64,000 bases of DNA. Source: Rhytidiadelphus loreus. Its lineage: Eukaryota; Streptophyta; Bryopsida; Hypnales; Hylocomiaceae. The position numbers were made by a program, and so were the translations under genes. Positions 61,471 to 64,000 of this stretch are shown piece by piece. The stretch spans positions 50,509,087-50,573,086 of the forward strand of contig OX344762.1 of NCBI GenBank assembly GCA_947034895.1, read 5' to 3'. A model generated the notes under the pieces. That model was not told the origin of the DNA. It worked only from the letters and a program-made list of their open reading frames with translations, and did no database searches. Numbering within the stretch: position 1 is the stretch's first letter; every line of letters starts with the position of its first letter.

Positions 61471-64000
61471 CGGATTTATGCAGGGCAACATTTTTATTGG
61501 GGCGAAGATGTCTTGGTTTCTTTACGGCTTCTTTGATGTAGGGTACTTGGCCCCTAAACTTCCAAAGGTTTATTTTCCATTACATAACTCTTAGAAATAC
61601 CAATTAGCTTTGGAAGGACCATAGAACCTATGTCACCAATCTAGTTTGTTGGGCATATGTAACTATAGGATCATATACAACACTAGTTTAAGAATGTATT
61701 GGAAGAAATTCAAGAACTTTGACCGCATTTTGTACCATGAGTATACGACTACAATAAAAAATTCCTAATTAGAACTATGTGCAAGGGTCATACTAAACCT
61801 TCATAGTTAATATTCATACGATTGCACTTGAAAAGTTAAAGTTTTACCTAACCTAACTTACTTTAACAATGTTTCAAGCAGAAATATGAAAGTTGCATTA
61901 AAAAATAGATCCTATTCTTTCACTTCGTGAAAAAGATGCATACATAGTCAAGAAATTGTAGTATTTATATAATTGAATTTGGTCATGCATTGAATTGTAC
62001 ATTTCCTATAGATGTACATTCTTAAATTTATTTTTTCTTCTCCTTTTTCATGTGACTTCGAAGACATTTGGGGCCTTCATGTTGATGAGTTCCATAATAT
62101 CAAGATTGACATGAAAAAAATTGAAATTCGTAAAAACAATTTAGTTATTGCTCGAACGTTGACCATACTTGTACTAAATAATTCATGAATTGTTTCAAGT
62201 GTGCTACCATAAAGTGACTATAACTATGACTAGGAAAAAAATAAATGTGAACTCTAAATTCTTTAAATATAAACAATTTATAATTACAACATCCTCTTTG
62301 ATTTTCATTGTCTTAATTGTCTTCTAAGTCAATAAGGTAATTTGTTCATGGGTGATGTCCTCAAAAGAATGACATTAGAGATCTTCATTTTATAATATAA
62401 AACATGATTGAAGTACTCAATAAATAACTAAAGACAGGGACGATGATAGTGGAAAGAACTAAGTAGGCTAATTCTTTCCATACATTTGATTTGCACTACT
62501 ATAATTGCACTTCATATTTGTAATGTCATTAGATGAGATTTTGGGGTTCTAGAGGGGCCGTTTCAGGGCCTTTCCAGACGTTGTTTCCCAGGCAGTGAAA
62601 GAATGCCGCTGGCAGAATTATTTTAAAAAATAAAAAAAATAAAAAAAAAATCTTCAAATGAATTTTTCATTTATTTAAAAAAAATTAAAAAAATTAAAAA
62701 AAATATTCTTCAAATGAATTTTTATTTTTTTATATTTTTATATTTTATTTTTTTTATTTTTTATTTTTTTTAATGACATTGCAATCTATATGCTACGTTA
62801 GACAGCTGCCGCGTTGCGTTGGGAACGTCATTTCAGCGATTTCATTACTTGGGAAGAGCTGTGGAAGAGCTGAATCCCATCTAATGACAAAGCATGGCTT
62901 TCATGAAGTGGATTCTTTAAAGTGCTATAATGTGGAGCTTGCTTTTTTTCTTGTGTGCTCGGATACCTATGACTTAGTAGTGGCATTCATAATCACAAAT
63001 GCGACTAAATACGGCATTGAGTGTATTCCACTATACACTCATTTATTATGGGGTCATGGGGCTTATAGGTTATTATTGATTTATGTACTTACTATTATCA
63101 ATCTCATGAATTATGATACCATTATTCACATAGTCCATCATTCATGAAGAGGGCATATAATGTGTAGGGATTTTTTTAAATTGTCATGATTGACATTGCA
63201 TTTATATGATGAACCACTTCAATGTGGTAACAACATCCTTAATTTTTTCGTTTAGTTTTTTTTTTAAATCATATTAAATCATTCATTTTTATAATTCTTT
63301 AGTGTATGAATGAAAAGATTACTAACTAAGTCCTGTACTACATTCAAATACATTGAATGCTAATCTTTATTTTTTATTTGCTTTATTAGTAATGCAAAAA
63401 ATTACCACAGATGTTGTATTTTATTTGTCATGGATGTTTTATATACTATATGAAACCTGCGTTTTAGTTGGCGGGTTGTAATTTTTTTATATGGATTTTA
63501 GAGAACATCGAAAAAAAGAACTTCTGTTCTTTCATCAATAATCATGTCCAACATAACATCTATATGTTTAGTAAAGCCTTGCATGGGTTCAAGGTAGATA
63601 TGAAATGAATTTGAACTCAAGTATTAAAAGTATTTTAAACTTGTTTGTTCATTTCAACCATTTATAAACATATGAAATCCATGACTTCATATGAATTGGG
63701 TTCATCAAAATACAACTAATAAGGTGTTTCATTTGTGATTGAAATTTTGAATACCGAAATTGGACTAGAGTATTAATGTTATGTAACATGAATTTCAAGT
63801 ATTATAAATTCTATCTACTATTTTTTTTTCCCAATATTATTCATAAGAATTTCATGATTTCAAGTGAATTATGGTCATTAACAAAAAAACAAATAATGCT
63901 CTTCATTACATTTTTTTCTTGAGAATGATGGAGCATTTATACTTTGAGGTTGTTTATTAAAGTTCAACAAGGGGCATTAAGTTTCGTAATCCCTTGAACA
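61471..64000. other. AT-rich region without genes
   Basis: No gene was supported on either strand. It contains the possible MITE at 62,524-62,889 with a long A/T-run core near 62.62-62.77 kb. The remainder is unremarkable AT-rich sequence. Confidence 0.5.
62524..62889. mobile_element. Possible MITE with TGTCATTAGATG ends
   Basis: The left end reads TGTCATTAGATGAGATT and the right end, reversed, TGTCATTAGATGGGATT: 17 bp with one mismatch. The centre is a run of A/T homopolymers with repeated CTTCAAATGAATTTTT. Target duplication is unclear, so the superfamily is not assigned. Confidence 0.55.

Overview
The window looks like nuclear DNA of a land plant, most likely a bryophyte and probably a moss. 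The evidence is AT-rich DNA with spliced genes (GT/AG introns), one immune-receptor gene that joins a protein kinase, NB-ARC and LRRs in one protein (an arrangement known mainly from mosses), and a dense mixture of plant-type transposons. The organism call is an inference. No rRNA, tRNA or organellar genes were seen.

Layout. 1-6.8 kb: a four-exon resistance-type gene on the + strand. It has an MLKL/HeLo-like helical N-terminus, a kinase with all catalytic motifs, NB-ARC, and 19 nearly identical LRRs, and it ends at a frameshift that cuts off about three more repeats. 6.8-13.6 kb: no intact gene, only decayed retroelement-like and repeat sequence. 13,625-34,301: a complete 20.7 kb CACTA (En/Spm) transposon with CACTACAAG ends, a TAG target duplication and subterminal repeats. 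It carries a tnp2-type transposase (+) and a TnpA-like protein ending in an AT-hook (-). 34.3-38.4 kb: fragments of unidentified and transposon genes and an LTR-like promoter.

38.4-53.9 kb is the most unusual part. Two long, divergently transcribed genes lie between inverted GC-rich subterminal repeats. The minus-strand gene has 12 well-supported exons (probably 13). It joins a ParB/sulfiredoxin-like domain (WDGNHR motif) to a circularly permuted N4/N6-type DNA methyltransferase fold. The plus-strand gene is a MULE-like transposase with a GCM/FAR1-like zinc cluster and a SWIM finger. Introns of both genes hold copies of one palindrome, CTCGTCAACGAG. I propose a large DNA transposon family that carries its own ParB-methyltransferase protein. 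Each gene in this copy has one in-frame TAA.

53.9-64 kb: retroelement-like leader sequence; a decayed DUF7869-type transposase-like gene (-) preceded by its own array of six palindromes around TTATCGTCGAnTCGACGATAA; a 226 bp CACTA-type MITE with a TCT target duplication; a short stretch of degenerate telomere-like repeats; a second possible MITE; and AT-rich sequence without genes.

The window is therefore one probable host immune gene beside nested mobile elements, several carrying single nonsense mutations.
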